Assembly: GCA_023379725.1 (NCBI GenBank)
Contig: JAMCPC010000119.1
Location: 1-20,719, forward strand
Reading direction: 5' to 3'
DNA: 20,719 bases
Origin: Actinomycetota bacterium
GTDB taxonomy: Bacteria; Actinomycetota; Acidimicrobiia; Acidimicrobiales; JAMCPL01
The notes under the pieces were generated by a model. The model was not told the DNA's origin. It ran no database searches and saw only the letters and a program-made list of their open reading frames with translations. Below are positions 1 through 9,600 of this stretch, in pieces (within the stretch, counting starts at the first letter, position 1; the number at the start of each line of letters is the position of its first letter). A program made the translations under genes and the position numbers.

Positions 1-392
1 CTCCGGATCAAGGTGAGTTCCTTACTCAGATAGATGGATTGGCGAGCTCTACCGGTACGGCCACCCCCAGCTATACATTTAGTCTTGCCGTGCCGTCAAG
101 TGGAAGTTCCAGCCCATCAAGCTCTTCTACATCGTCGCTTCCAGCCATTACGGTAACCCTTAATTTCACAGGTGGCTACCGTCAGGTGATCGCTTTTCTA
201 AATGGGCTTGATAATCTGGGTAGGCTCTATACTGTAAGCTCCTACAGTCTCAAGGAGGCTGCATCCACATATTCGTCTGGCTCATCGGCTATCATACCTT
301 CTGGTGTAATATCGTATTCAGTTACCCTAGTGGGCAATATCTATTACAATCCGAAGCAGAATGATGTCTGCGCCAAGTCAAGCTTGCCTTGA
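1..392 (+). CDS. pilO: PilO-like type IV pilus assembly protein, C-terminal part
   Basis: The reading frame is open from the left edge to a TGA at 390-392, giving about 130 visible C-terminal residues; the start lies outside the window. The segment has the look of the PilO C-terminal domain: an FLTQIDGLASS stretch, a low-complexity Ser/Pro linker, then ITVTLNFTGGYRQVIAFLNG followed by LDNLGRLYTVSSYSL. This matches the known pattern in which a strand reading 'V.L.F.G.Y..V..FL..L..L.R...V' forms the ferredoxin-like fold. In characterised systems PilO is an inner-membrane protein that pairs with PilN and links PilM and the motor to the outer parts of the pilus machine. Prepilin-like genes lie directly to the right on the opposite strand, which supports the assignment. 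A GspM-like or other alignment-complex protein is an alternative. Confidence 0.72.
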   Translation, partial: PDQGEFLTQIDGLASSTGTATPSYTFSLAVPSSGSSSPSSSSTSSLPAITVTLNFTGGYRQVIAFLNGLDNLGRLYTVSSYSLKEAASTYSSGSSAIIPSGVISYSVTLVGNIYYNPKQNDVCAKSSLP

Positions 393-707
393 GCAATCAG
401 CACTTCTTGTAGTCTTAGTCTACTTTAGGAGCGTGGGTCAGAATCCTCAGCTGTTAACCTGGTAATCCTATAATCTTATGGTCACGCCGTAAAGCAATCA
501 TAGTATCTTGTGTCCAATTTATATCGTATCACGGTTATGATCTATGCTCCTAGGTGTCTGGTGTCAAACGACCCACAATGCGAAATCCAGCGAAAAACAC
601 CAGACACCTAGCTGACCAGTGGATATCAAGTGTCAAGTGATAGGAGTACTCCAGCAAACCCGTATGATAGCCGATCATTGTATCTCATAGGAGAGTAAAA
701 TACCTAA
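393..707. other. Convergent intergenic region
   Basis: This stretch of about 315 bp lies between the 3' end of the PilO-like gene and the 3' end of the small lipoprotein gene, which converge on it. I see no coding frame with a credible start and no T-tailed terminator. The only clear structure is the long inverted repeat at 550-611, listed separately. Confidence 0.7.
550..611. repeat. 15 bp perfect inverted repeat with a 32 bp spacer
   Basis: The arms CTAGGTGTCTGGTGT (550-564) and ACACCAGACACCTAG (597-611) are exact reverse complements and enclose a 32 bp spacer. The arms are GC-balanced and no T-run follows on either strand, so this is not a classical intrinsic terminator. It could still form a hairpin at the ends of the two convergent transcripts. 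The GTGTCTGGTGTC-type core resembles palindromic intergenic elements that accompany REP/RAYT transposases in other bacteria. That resemblance is from memory and is not demonstrated here. Confidence 0.75.
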
Positions 708-1298
708 TCAGAGATCGGCGCAGTTGTGTAGCCCCATAGAAGCCATTCCGGAGTTGAAACTGGAGCCATCGGTAGATACAGACTTTTCGATTTTGGCGGC
801 CTGAGCGAGGTTGCCCGATTGGTAATCGCCTGCTAAGACGGTGAGTTCTTGGATAAGACTAGACATTATCCTGTAGAGCTCTTGTAGCTTGGTTCCTGCA
901 GCCGAGGAAGGAACTGGCAACGCCTTCAGCCGTTCGAGGGTATTGCTCAGGATTGGGATTCCATTGTCTAGATAGGTAGCGATCACCTTGGTCTGGGCGG
1001 CAGTGGCGGAGGGTGAAGTGGCGGAGGGTGAAGTGGCGGGCGGGGTGATGCTTCTTATCTTTACAATGGCTTGCCCGCATATGGCGTTAGCTTGAGTAGC
1101 GAAGGATGCAGGTACTGTACCCACAGGCTTTGTAGTGGTTGACCTGGGTTGAATGGTATTGGTGGCTTTGGTGGTAGTAGCCGACTGCGTGTGTGTGTGC
1201 GTGCCAGAGGACGAGCACGCAGCCAGGATGAGGCCAATAATTACCAGCATGACGATAATCCCCGTCCGCTCATATATATAGTGCCTATAAATGTGCAT
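708..1298 (-). CDS. Small secreted lipoprotein, function unknown
   Basis: This protein of 196 residues starts with a short basic segment and a hydrophobic stretch ending in LILAAC, a good lipobox with the lipidated Cys at residue 28. A Thr/Ser-rich linker follows (about 29-62), then an apparently helical domain. Two further cysteines, C74 in NAICGQA and C193 in HNCADL, could form a disulfide that closes the domain. The pattern of lipobox, low-complexity linker and helical domain with an 'ANAIC' motif is common among uncharacterised actinobacterial lipoproteins. A 15 bp unit repeated in tandem at 1003-1032 encodes a duplicated SPSAT in the helical region. The start is supported by AAGGAG 11 nt upstream. 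It is the last gene of the minus-strand pilus cluster, 154 bp beyond the larger lipoprotein, so a role at the cell surface with the pili is possible but inferred. Confidence 0.82.
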   Translation of the reverse strand: MHIYRHYIYERTGIIVMLVIIGLILAACSSSGTHTHTQSATTTKATNTIQPRSTTTKPVGTVPASFATQANAICGQAIVKIRSITPPATSPSATSPSATAAQTKVIATYLDNGIPILSNTLERLKALPVPSSAAGTKLQELYRIMSSLIQELTVLAGDYQSGNLAQAAKIEKSVSTDGSSFNSGMASMGLHNCADL

Positions 1299-1309
1299 AG
1301 CGCCTATAG

Positions 1310-1315
1310 CTCCTT
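1310..1315 (-). promoter_or_regulatory. Ribosome-binding site of the small lipoprotein gene
   Basis: AAGGAG on the minus strand lies 11 nt before the ATG at 1298. It supports this start rather than the internal Met at residue 17, which would leave too short a signal peptide. Confidence 0.6.
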
Positions 1316-1452
1316 TGCCGTAGGGTAGGTAGTTCGAGGCGAACTTGAGCTACACGATATGCACCGAGAAGAGTAAGAGCGGTCACACATGTCAATAGGA
1401 CGATGTAGCGCCTCATTATCGATTGCACCACAGTAGGCAGCGCCTCATTACC

Positions 1453-2391
1453 TCAACGCCCCAGTTTCCCGAGCGCTGTAGCGACAACCGTCGTAGGTGC
1501 AGGTTCGCCGATCCCCTCCGCAAATACGATCACCACATGATCTCCCAGCGCTGCCAGGGCGAGCAGACCGTTGACAGATGGTAGGTCTACCGGCAATGGC
1601 GAGACCGAGGAACTATCCGCCGAAGACTTTCCCGCTGATCCGGACAGAGACAAACCCAGAGCGGCGCTGGCTTCCCCCACCTTTGGGAACGAGACGGGAG
1701 TGATGGTGCCCGGAAGTGCCTCATGCTCTCCAGTAGTGGACGTAGACGTGCCTAGGCACTTGGCTCCTAGCGTACTACCGAGGGCATGCACGACTTTTAC
1801 CGCGTCGTGAGCGCTCGGCGCGCTAAGGGTATCCGACTGCAACCCCACCACATGCAACGACGGCACGGGTAACGAGCCTCCGACGCCAGACGACGATGCC
1901 GATCCACCTGCCGATGAACCCGTGGTTCCCGGTAGCGACCCAGCAGGCGGGGCACTACCGGACGTCTTCATCTCGAAGACCTCCGACAACAGCGGGTTCG
2001 AAAGGCTGATGTCGCCTATCTTGAGACACGCCTCAACCCCGGAGACTACCTGGAACAGCTTCGAGTTCGTCTCCACCGTCGCTCGTGAGGAGCTTCCCGT
2101 CCACGATGCCGGCAAGTCGGCTTTCGTGATCACCCAGGGCCCTGATCCTATTTGCGGGTTGCTATTTACACTTCCTGATGCGCTCTTACTCGTAGTACTG
2201 CCTACATGACCACTTTTGGCGCTACCGTCATGGCCAGATACAGCTGAATGGGATGTTGAGCAGGCTGCGGATACCAGCGCCAATCCAGTAAGAATGAGTA
2301 GCCACCTCCTTCGCTGTCTACTCCGTGGTGATGGCGCAAATCTGGAGTGTACAAACGCCAGATGCCCATCCTTCAGGCCACTTAACTCCAT
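1453..2391 (-). CDS. Ser/Gly-rich lipoprotein of the pilus cluster, function unknown
   Basis: This protein of 312 residues has an unusually long N-region (residues 1-29, ending in an RSRQRRR basic run), a hydrophobic core and a lipobox-like ALVSAAC with Cys at 44. Residues 45-75 are low complexity with repeated SGHxGS-like motifs, and a second Gly/Ser-rich linker lies near 145-175. In between is a folded-looking stretch with GPWVITKADLPASWTG and VSGVEACLKIGD. The C-terminal part has alternating hydrophobic strands ending in DHVVIVFAEGIG. I recognise no family. Its ATG lies inside the last codons of the PilX-like gene (10 bp overlap) and has no clear Shine-Dalgarno of its own, which suggests translational coupling. 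The tight link to minor-pilin genes suggests a surface-exposed or assembly-assisting partner of the same pilus; this is inference only. Confidence 0.82.
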   Translation of the reverse strand: MELSGLKDGHLAFVHSRFAPSPRSRQRRRWLLILTGLALVSAACSTSHSAVSGHDGSAKSGHVGSTTSKSASGSVNSNPQIGSGPWVITKADLPASWTGSSSRATVETNSKLFQVVSGVEACLKIGDISLSNPLLSEVFEMKTSGSAPPAGSLPGTTGSSAGGSASSSGVGGSLPVPSLHVVGLQSDTLSAPSAHDAVKVVHALGSTLGAKCLGTSTSTTGEHEALPGTITPVSFPKVGEASAALGLSLSGSAGKSSADSSSVSPLPVDLPSVNGLLALAALGDHVVIVFAEGIGEPAPTTVVATALGKLGR

Positions 2392-5300
2392 GGCACTACG
2401 TTACGATTCGGTAGCTCGGTTACATCCTGGGCACTCCACTCGTCACCGGTAATGTTGCCGATCACCCCTGCTGGCGGATCTATAGAGAGGTTTGCAGCAT
2501 GGCTCAGCACCACATGCCGGAAGCCCGAGGGAACGTAACAGGCGAAAGTGCAGTCGAACAGACCGCTGGTTCCGAACTTCAGGAACTGGAAGTGCGAGCT
2601 AGTCAGCCCAGCGGATTGCAGGCCGTCGTTATACTGCTCGATTACCGAACCCGCCACCGTAAGGGTACCCAAGCCATGTTGCATGTTATCGCTCTGCCAG
2701 CAAAGGGGTCCTCCTGGACAGCTACCAAGATTCTGGGGCTGGATGAATTGGTTACCTCCAGAGAGGTTCTGCAGGGTGAACGATCCGTTCTGTATGGCTG
2801 ACAGAGTCGTCAGCGTTCCCGAGCCACTAATCCCGTATGCACTGACATCCTTCGTAGTCGAATCGGACGCCAGTATCATCGCATCAATGGTCGGGTCGTA
2901 CACGGCGGGGAAGGAGTTAACCTGCCCGTGCACCCACGTGGCCTCATACTGCTGGAGGCTACCTTCGAAGCCGACAGAGCAATTCAGGCCGGAGATGTCA
3001 CCGCAAAGCTGTTGCAAGGTATTCACACCGATAACACCATATGAAGCGTAGTAGTCCAGCCACTGAGCCGTACAGCTTCCGACCGTCCACGGAGGCCAGC
3101 TTAATAAGCTGACGCTTACCGTATAGTTAGGCGCACAAGTTGGCCGGGTGGGCGGCTGTGGTACATACGGCGCCGCCGTCGGGTTGGACGTACCCGTATT
3201 AGCAGCAAGACTAGTGGCCAGAGCTTGGTGCCCGTTGATGGTGTAGGTTCCCACCCCTGGCTGCGGATCACAGGATCCCAGTCCTATGGCGTTCAGCAAG
3301 AGGCTGCCCTCGTCGCAGTAGTAGCCCGCATACTCGATATGGTAAAGCCACTCCGCTATATCGTAGATGCATCCGTTGAAGTCGGAGATGCTACAAGACC
3401 CGCTATAGGAAGGAGGCGCCTCAGGTCCCTTTGCCGGTCCGCCGCACGTCTCCGACGTACCGTTTACAGCAGTACCTACTTGGCCAGAGACCACCGGAGT
3501 GCAATTATTATTGTTATTGTTGTTGGAATCGACTGGGTGGTTGATTATGACATTGCCCTGTGGGTAATATGTACCAGAGGTTCCGCTGTATGGGTCACTT
3601 ATAGGCACGTCTCCACCAGGAGCCAGACCGAGTGACTGCTGGCATGTAGCCGGAACGCTCGCACCACCATCCGAGCTGCACGCGTAGGTCACATTTCCCG
3701 TAATGACAATGTCGTTACTCGCGGCAATTGTCAAATTTTGTGGTGACGTCGAACTCGAACCGAGTACACCTTGTACCAGTGCATCACCCCAATGGCAATC
3801 GTGATGCTGGATCGGCTCAGTCTGGTTCAGCATCACGAAGCTTCCCGGGAACGTGTTACACGAACTGGTCCACGGGGTAGCGGTTGCCGTCGGGTTCGAA
3901 GGGCTCTGGGCTGAGGCTGGATCATAGTTTTGCACGTAAATCACGCCGTTGGCCGGCATCGCGAATGCCGTCCCGTTCGCGTAGCACCTGCTACTCGGGG
4001 ATGGTGTATCGGGACTCCATACCTGCACCTTCGAACCCTCTAGGTCGATGAAGGTAGGCCCTTGGTAGAGGCAGCCACCACCGTTCGTGTTTCCTGAAGC
4101 TGCCTCGGTTACCATCTGCGAAAACGCAGGCGTAGGCGGCGGGATATTCTTGTTAGTAAGTGTCGACGTGGAGCCTTTACCAAGTTTTACCTGTGTACCT
4201 TGGCAACCGTATAGGAAGGTAGTGGTCGTATTAATGATAGGCCACGTAATAGCTACATTTGGCAGATCATTTGCTATATATGCGTACTGGCTCCCACTTA
4301 TCGAGTCGAGCGGATTAATATTGGCTGAGTTAAATGCAGACTTACTCCCAAATGTGAGGTCAGCATTAGTCCACGTTGGATTTCCGCACGTATATAGGGA
4401 GTCATTGGAGTAGATCTTTCCAGTCATCGATGTAGTAAGCCCATAGTATCCTCCGGTATCACCACCGCTTCCCGAGGCATACCGAAGGCCACTGTTCGTA
4501 CCGGACAGTTCCCCGTATGAGCTGGCAGTGTTACACACCAGTGGAAATGGTCCATCTAGCGGGATGTTACCAATAACCGAGCTTACCACTCCGTTTACCG
4601 CACCCTCTATGGCACTTGCGATTTCCTGACCCACATTCCAACCCAGAATGCTGAATCCGGTTAGTCCACTCTTCGTTAGTTCGCCAGATAACAGGCTAGG
4701 CTCAGCCTGGCCGAGGGCGTGGAGCTCTGTGGAGATCGGGTTAGGATCATAAGCGTGATAATTGCAGAAGAATGAGCCCAAGCTCATAGGGGCCACGGTA
4801 CTATTCCCTAGCAATCCTTTAATGGCAGACTGGATGGTAGACAGATTTATTGTGGTGCCACCGAAGCTAACTGTGCTACTCCCTGCCAGGGAGAGCACGA
4901 AGTTCATGGCAGACATCATGTCCTTGAACGCTGCCGAGTTCGAGTATACGTAAGGACTTGAGGTATTATAGTTGTCGAAGTAGGTATACGAAAGTGCTGA
5001 GTTAGTGAGCCCGACCTGGATCACACGATATTGGATCATATTACCGGCACCGATACCAGCCGCACCAACGACGTAGAGTTCTGGATTCCCACTCGCTGTG
5101 ACGTTCACGGTGTAGGCGAACCGCTCGTTCAATGATGCCGAGGCTCCCGGTACCGCCTCTCCCCATGAGGTGGGGCTGGCTACCTGTGGCATCGTTGGTG
5201 TCGCTCCAAGGGCTATCGGGCAGGGAGAGGGTAAGAAGAACGCCGGGTCGTTCGGTGCCGCGTTGCAAGACTGATCGTTGTATTGGGTATAGGCGGGATT

Positions 5301-5579
5301 ACTCTGGAGATGGACCATGTATGCCGCGACTCCGCTTTGTGCGGCAGCAAGCGCTGCCTTTGAGTTCTCCACCTGTATTGTCACAGGCGCGTTTTGACTC
5401 ACTTGGTTGAAGATCACAGCGGGGACCACAGAGAGCACCAGTAGCATGCCAAGAACGAGGATAATCGCCTGCCCGGACTGGTCGTGCCGACGATGCACCA
5501 CGCGGACCATGCCTCCGACTGAACTCTTCCAAAAGGAACTAAGAAGTTTTCTCATCTCAAATTCGCCTCCTTTTCTCAT
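2382..5579 (-). CDS. PilX-like membrane-anchored pilus protein, oversized
   Basis: The N-terminus has one hydrophobic helix (about 37-57, SGQAIILVLGMLLVLSVVP) followed by an ENSKAALAAAQSGVAAYM amphipathic helix. This is the layout of PilX and related pilus assembly proteins, which lack the classic GFTLxE cleavage site. A segment near 197-209, SYTYFDNYNTSSP, resembles the 'YFTDYE..DP' motif I associate with actinobacterial and Firmicute members. The remaining roughly 850 residues are Cys-, Gly- and Asn-rich and presumably extracellular, with a run of seven Asn at 3504-3524. PilX proteins are usually far shorter. The outermost in-frame ATG is at 5612, where TGATG overlaps the upstream stop, but only the Mets at 5579 and 5555 have a GGAGG 10 nt upstream. 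I chose 5579 (1065 residues); 5555 is equally possible. The gene overlaps its downstream lipoprotein by 10 bp. Confidence 0.85.
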   Translation of the reverse strand: MRKGGEFEMRKLLSSFWKSSVGGMVRVVHRRHDQSGQAIILVLGMLLVLSVVPAVIFNQVSQNAPVTIQVENSKAALAAAQSGVAAYMVHLQSNPAYTQYNDQSCNAAPNDPAFFLPSPCPIALGATPTMPQVASPTSWGEAVPGASASLNERFAYTVNVTASGNPELYVVGAAGIGAGNMIQYRVIQVGLTNSALSYTYFDNYNTSSPYVYSNSAAFKDMMSAMNFVLSLAGSSTVSFGGTTINLSTIQSAIKGLLGNSTVAPMSLGSFFCNYHAYDPNPISTELHALGQAEPSLLSGELTKSGLTGFSILGWNVGQEIASAIEGAVNGVVSSVIGNIPLDGPFPLVCNTASSYGELSGTNSGLRYASGSGGDTGGYYGLTTSMTGKIYSNDSLYTCGNPTWTNADLTFGSKSAFNSANINPLDSISGSQYAYIANDLPNVAITWPIINTTTTFLYGCQGTQVKLGKGSTSTLTNKNIPPPTPAFSQMVTEAASGNTNGGGCLYQGPTFIDLEGSKVQVWSPDTPSPSSRCYANGTAFAMPANGVIYVQNYDPASAQSPSNPTATATPWTSSCNTFPGSFVMLNQTEPIQHHDCHWGDALVQGVLGSSSTSPQNLTIAASNDIVITGNVTYACSSDGGASVPATCQQSLGLAPGGDVPISDPYSGTSGTYYPQGNVIINHPVDSNNNNNNNCTPVVSGQVGTAVNGTSETCGGPAKGPEAPPSYSGSCSISDFNGCIYDIAEWLYHIEYAGYYCDEGSLLLNAIGLGSCDPQPGVGTYTINGHQALATSLAANTGTSNPTAAPYVPQPPTRPTCAPNYTVSVSLLSWPPWTVGSCTAQWLDYYASYGVIGVNTLQQLCGDISGLNCSVGFEGSLQQYEATWVHGQVNSFPAVYDPTIDAMILASDSTTKDVSAYGISGSGTLTTLSAIQNGSFTLQNLSGGNQFIQPQNLGSCPGGPLCWQSDNMQHGLGTLTVAGSVIEQYNDGLQSAGLTSSHFQFLKFGTSGLFDCTFACYVPSGFRHVVLSHAANLSIDPPAGVIGNITGDEWSAQDVTELPNRNVVPWS

Positions 5580-5594
5580 CTCAAATTCGCCTCC
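5547..5594 (-). repeat. 24 bp tandem duplication carrying the RBS and start codon
   Basis: Two exact 24 bp copies (5547-5570 and 5571-5594) lie head to tail. On the minus strand each copy reads GGAGG, ten nucleotides, ATG, AGA AAA, so the Shine-Dalgarno, the start codon and the first two codons after it are all duplicated. The unit is a multiple of three, so the starts at 5612, 5579 and 5555 all share one frame; a longer product would carry GGEFEMRK twice. Confidence 0.93.
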
Positions 5595-5611
5595 TGGGCG
5601 TTTCGTGCCCA

Positions 5612-6658
5612 TCAGAACGACACCGAGCCGAATCCGTAGTCAATGGCAACGTTTTGCATGACCACGGAACTCTGGAGAACTGTGGCCGGGCTCGTTTGCA
5701 GCGCTCCGGAGCTACAGGTAGTACAGGTGAAATGCCGCATGGTAAGGCTGAATGAAACGGCGGCGACATTCGCAGGATTAGTAGTGCACTTACGTGGTGC
5801 GTTGGAATTAGTGGTACATGATGGTGAACTCTGGTTCGGGTTCGTGCTGCCGTATCCGCTGTTCGTGGTGGTTTGACCGGACACCGTGAACGTCTGAGTG
5901 AAGACTTGCGGACCAGAACACGGCGTACCTACGTCTCCAGCCGAACACGCTGTGCCAGGCGATGCAGCTACCACTCCCTGTACGCTGAGAAGAGGAGCTA
6001 CAAGACCGGAACCTGCCGACGGCGGCGCGATCACGCTACTGGTGAGGGTTCCTGAGGATGCACCACAGCTCGAAGACCATGTAGGCGAGCTGGTGGGGCT
6101 CACATTGGATGCGATACTACTCACCCATGCTGCGGTGACGAGATCGGCCTCAAACGTGTAGACTTCCTCATTCGGCTCAGCTCCCGCTGCGAACTGGTGG
6201 AGGTTATCGGGCTCAAGGTACATGTAGATCCATCCACCCGACCCTGAATACCCGGTAGCCACTTGTTCTGCCGTGGGAAACGCCAGATCTGAGAAAAAGA
6301 TAATCGCGTCAGGGCAGGCAAGCAGCACCGCGGGTGGATTCCCTGAGGCCGGCTGTGGCACCGCAAGGGTCGTGCCGTCAGCCTCCAATCCCTCCGGCGT
6401 CGCAGACCGGATATAGCGACCGAGACTTGCCGAGGTCACGTCGGCGGTCTGTTGGACCGTTATATCTCGGTTCCGGTTCGCGAAGTCCACGAAAAGCTGG
6501 GTCAGGGTGGAGAACACAATTGCCAATACAATAGCGAATATCATCATCGCTACCATCATTTCCACTAAGGTGAAACCGGATTCACGGCCTGCCGACCTTG
6601 AGCTGACTCGGTGTAAATGCCCCTTTTCTTGGTATATGTGATCTCTATGGAATGTCAT
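5612..6658 (-). CDS. PilW/PulJ-like minor prepilin
   Basis: This protein of 348 residues has a class III-type prepilin signal: a charged leader of 28 residues ending RESG, then FTLVEMMVAMMIFAIVLAIV. The predicted peptidase cut is G28/F29, with the conserved Glu at mature position 5 (E33). After the helix comes FVDFANRNRDITVQQTADVT, then a segment with ASLGRYIRSATPEG, the signature I associate with PulJ/PilW-type minor pseudopilins. The C-terminal two thirds is Ser/Thr/Cys-rich with several CxxC-like pairs (CTTC, CSSG). It starts 16 bp after the giant adhesin gene with only a weak GCGGA-like Shine-Dalgarno, and its TGA overlaps by one base the outermost ATG of the PilX-like gene. It is therefore firmly inside the minus-strand cluster and probably contributes to a priming complex at the pilus tip. 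Confidence 0.9.
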   Translation of the reverse strand: MTFHRDHIYQEKGHLHRVSSRSAGRESGFTLVEMMVAMMIFAIVLAIVFSTLTQLFVDFANRNRDITVQQTADVTSASLGRYIRSATPEGLEADGTTLAVPQPASGNPPAVLLACPDAIIFFSDLAFPTAEQVATGYSGSGGWIYMYLEPDNLHQFAAGAEPNEEVYTFEADLVTAAWVSSIASNVSPTSSPTWSSSCGASSGTLTSSVIAPPSAGSGLVAPLLSVQGVVAASPGTACSAGDVGTPCSGPQVFTQTFTVSGQTTTNSGYGSTNPNQSSPSCTTNSNAPRKCTTNPANVAAVSFSLTMRHFTCTTCSSGALQTSPATVLQSSVVMQNVAIDYGFGSVSF

Positions 6659-6674
6659 CGCTTTGTCCGCTCAC

Positions 6675-9600
6675 TCATAAACAGAAACTCACGCTGTAGT
6701 TGAAGTTGGGACCGTAGGCGGTGCCTACCGACGTACTCACATCCACCTGGCCGCTGTATTCCTGATCCCACTGGTCAGTGGCAGTTATCTCAGTATTTGA
6801 GTCCACGGTAAAGCTAACTGAGCTACCACCTATCGTAACTGAAGTCGCACCAGTGAAGTTGTTGCCATAAATATTAATCGTCGCGGTGCCGGGAAAGTTG
6901 CAGTAATTCACACTGGTCGGGCTGATAGATGAGATCGAGGGCGAGCCTTCGTAGGTGTAGGACCAGTAGTTGTTCGAGGTCATACCTGCCGCGTTCGTGA
7001 TGGTGACTCCCACTTGGTCGTAGGTACCGTTCGGCGAACCCGGTACTACGACGTTTAGGTAATTGTAACCAGTCACAGTACCTCCACAGGGACCTGAAAG
7101 AGAAGTACCCTGCCACTGGAGACTCACGTTGTTGGTTGTACTGCCACCGAAGCTCGCACTCGTTATGTACTGTAGGTTCGAGCCGCAGATGGCGATGGTG
7201 TTACCGCCTGCTATCGGCCCACCATCAGGATTGATCGAGCTGATCAACGGCGTGTTCGCGTAGGTGAAGTAGTTGTACGACCCGCTACCAGCCGGATTAC
7301 TGGCTGTCACCGTCACCTGCTGAACCGGCTCGTCTAGGCCAAAGTCGTTCCCGCAGACTCCTGCAGTGGTAAAGCTGGATGCCGGCGAAGTGACGGTCAT
7401 CACCGTTCCGTTCGAGTTAATGGATATGATTGAGCCACCGGCACAGCCGAAGTCGACGCTGGTAACACCCTGGAAGTACTCACCATAGATGGTGACAGTC
7501 GTGCCTCCACTTACGGGGCCACCAGGCGGTGATATAGAGCTGATCACCGGGGCGTTCGCGAAGGTGTAGGACCAGTAGTTGTTCGAGGTCATGCCCGCGA
7601 CGTTCGTGATGGTGACTCCCACTTGGTCGTAGGTACCGTTCGGCGAACCCGGTACTACGACGTTTAGGTAATTGTAACCAGTCACAGTACCTCCACAGGG
7701 ACCTGAAAGAGAAGTACCCTGCCACTGGAGACTCACGTTGTTGGTTGTACTGCCACCGAAGCTCGCACTCGTTATGTACTGTAGGTTCGAGCCGCAGATG
7801 GCGATGGTGTTACCGCCTGCTATCGGCCCACCATCAGGATTGATCGAGCTGATCAACGGCGTGTTCGCGTAGGTGAAGTAGTTGTACGACCCGCTACCAG
7901 CCGGATTACTGGCTGTCACCGTCACCTGCTGAACCGGCTCGTCTAGGCCAAAGTCGTTCCCGCAGACTCCTGCAGTGGTAAAGCTGGATGCCGGCGAAGT
8001 GACGGTCATCACCGTTCCGTTCGAGTTAATGGATATGATTGAGCCACCGGCACAGCCGAAGTCGACGCTGGTAACACCCTGGAAGTACTCACCATAGATG
8101 GTGACAGTCGTGCCTCCACTTACGGGGCCACCAGGCGGTGATATAGAGCTGATCACCGGGGCGTTCGCGAAGGTGTAGGACCAGTAGTTGTTCGAGGTCA
8201 TGCCCGCGACGTTCGTGATGGTGACTCCCACTTGGTCGTAGGTACCGTTCGGCGAACCCGGTACTACGACGTTTAGGTAATTGTAACCAGTCACAGTACC
8301 TCCACAGGGACCTGAAAAAGAAGTACCCTGCCACTGGAGACTCACGTTGTTGGTTGTACTGCCACCGAAGCTTGCACTCGTTATGTACTGTAGGTTCGAG
8401 CCGCAGATGGCGATGGTGTTACCGCCTGCTATCGGCCCACCATCAGGATTGATCGAGCTGATCGACGGCGTGTTCGCGTAGGTATAAGTGACACCATTAG
8501 AGGTTCCGACGGGATTCGTGACCGTGACGGTTACCTGCTCGGGCCCATCGTTCAACGTGGTGCAGACTCCGGCGGCAGTGTAGCTGGCAGCCGGCGTAGT
8601 AACTGTTAGGGAGGTGCCCGCTGAGTTCACACTGATATTTGACCCGGTGGCGCAACCGAAGTTGACGGTGGTGACACCGTTCAGGTGCGTGCCGGTTATG
8701 GTCACCGTCTGGCCACCGCCTACTGGACCACCGGAGGGCGAGATACCGGTTATTACAGGAGTGTACGAATAGGTGTAGTACGTCCCGGTCTTGTACGTAC
8801 CGGAGTTATCGGCATTGCACGGCGACCACTCGCCTACCTCGTTCTGCACCGTAATACAGACAGTGTCCGGTGCACCGCTAGGTAGGATCGACGCAGGTGG
8901 CATGGTCATCTGGACGTATCCGTACCCAAGGAGCGTGTCTCCACAGGGTGCTCCATCGGGATCAAGGACGTTCCAGTCAGGACCCTGCCATTGCTCGCTC
9001 CAGTCTGAGGTCGGTATACCCTGGTAGACCGGCTGGCCTGATGAGTTAGTCCACTCAAAGGCTGCAGTGGTCAACTGTCCTGGGAAGCCTGAGTCGTCCA
9101 GGTTATTCCCCGGGCACAGATACACCGTGTTACCACCACCAATGGTGCCACCGTCCTTCGGACCGTAGACGGTACCTAATAGATTACTTCCAGTAGCCTG
9201 CCACAAGGCATTGACTGTTGGTGGGAACACATACTGGAAGTGACAGTAGAGGGGCTGTGGGCCTTGCACGCTCTGAACGGTTACCGATGACTGGGGATAG
9301 CTGCCACCTCCGTCCTGGCACTCATTGGAGTCATATGGATTCGACCGCTCATAATATGTCTGACCATTCGTCGTGACCTCATCGGTGACCCATATTGCCG
9401 CGTAGTTGTCGATAGACGATCCCGATGCGAGATCATACGCGAGGGTCGCACATTCGACAAAGTTCCACCCGGACGGGCATGTCAGGTCCAAAGGTGCCGC
9501 GGTCACGATCTCAAAGTCGTTGACTACGGTAAAGCCTACATGTACGGGCCCGGTCCCTTCAGACGAAGCCGTCGGGCTGAACTCTACGGTGGAACATGGA

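Noticed and set aside
670..719. 7 bp inverted repeat GCCGATC/GATCGGC around the stop of the small lipoprotein gene
   Set aside because: The arms are short, the loop is 36 nt and half of it is coding; this is within chance expectation.
1407..1450. 12 bp direct repeat AGCGCCTCATTA between the two lipoprotein genes
   Set aside because: It is only two short copies 32 bp apart with no further structure; too little to interpret.
2548..3051. Open frame of 167 codons on the + strand within the PilX-like gene
   Set aside because: It is antisense to a long, well-supported gene, has no ribosome-binding site or domain sense, and several similar frames lie nearby. It is a by-product of the codon bias of the real gene.
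7480..8334. Two almost identical minus-strand 81-codon frames 609 bp apart
   Set aside because: They are alternative-frame shadows of the repeated adhesin units. Their similarity only reflects the 609 bp repeat.
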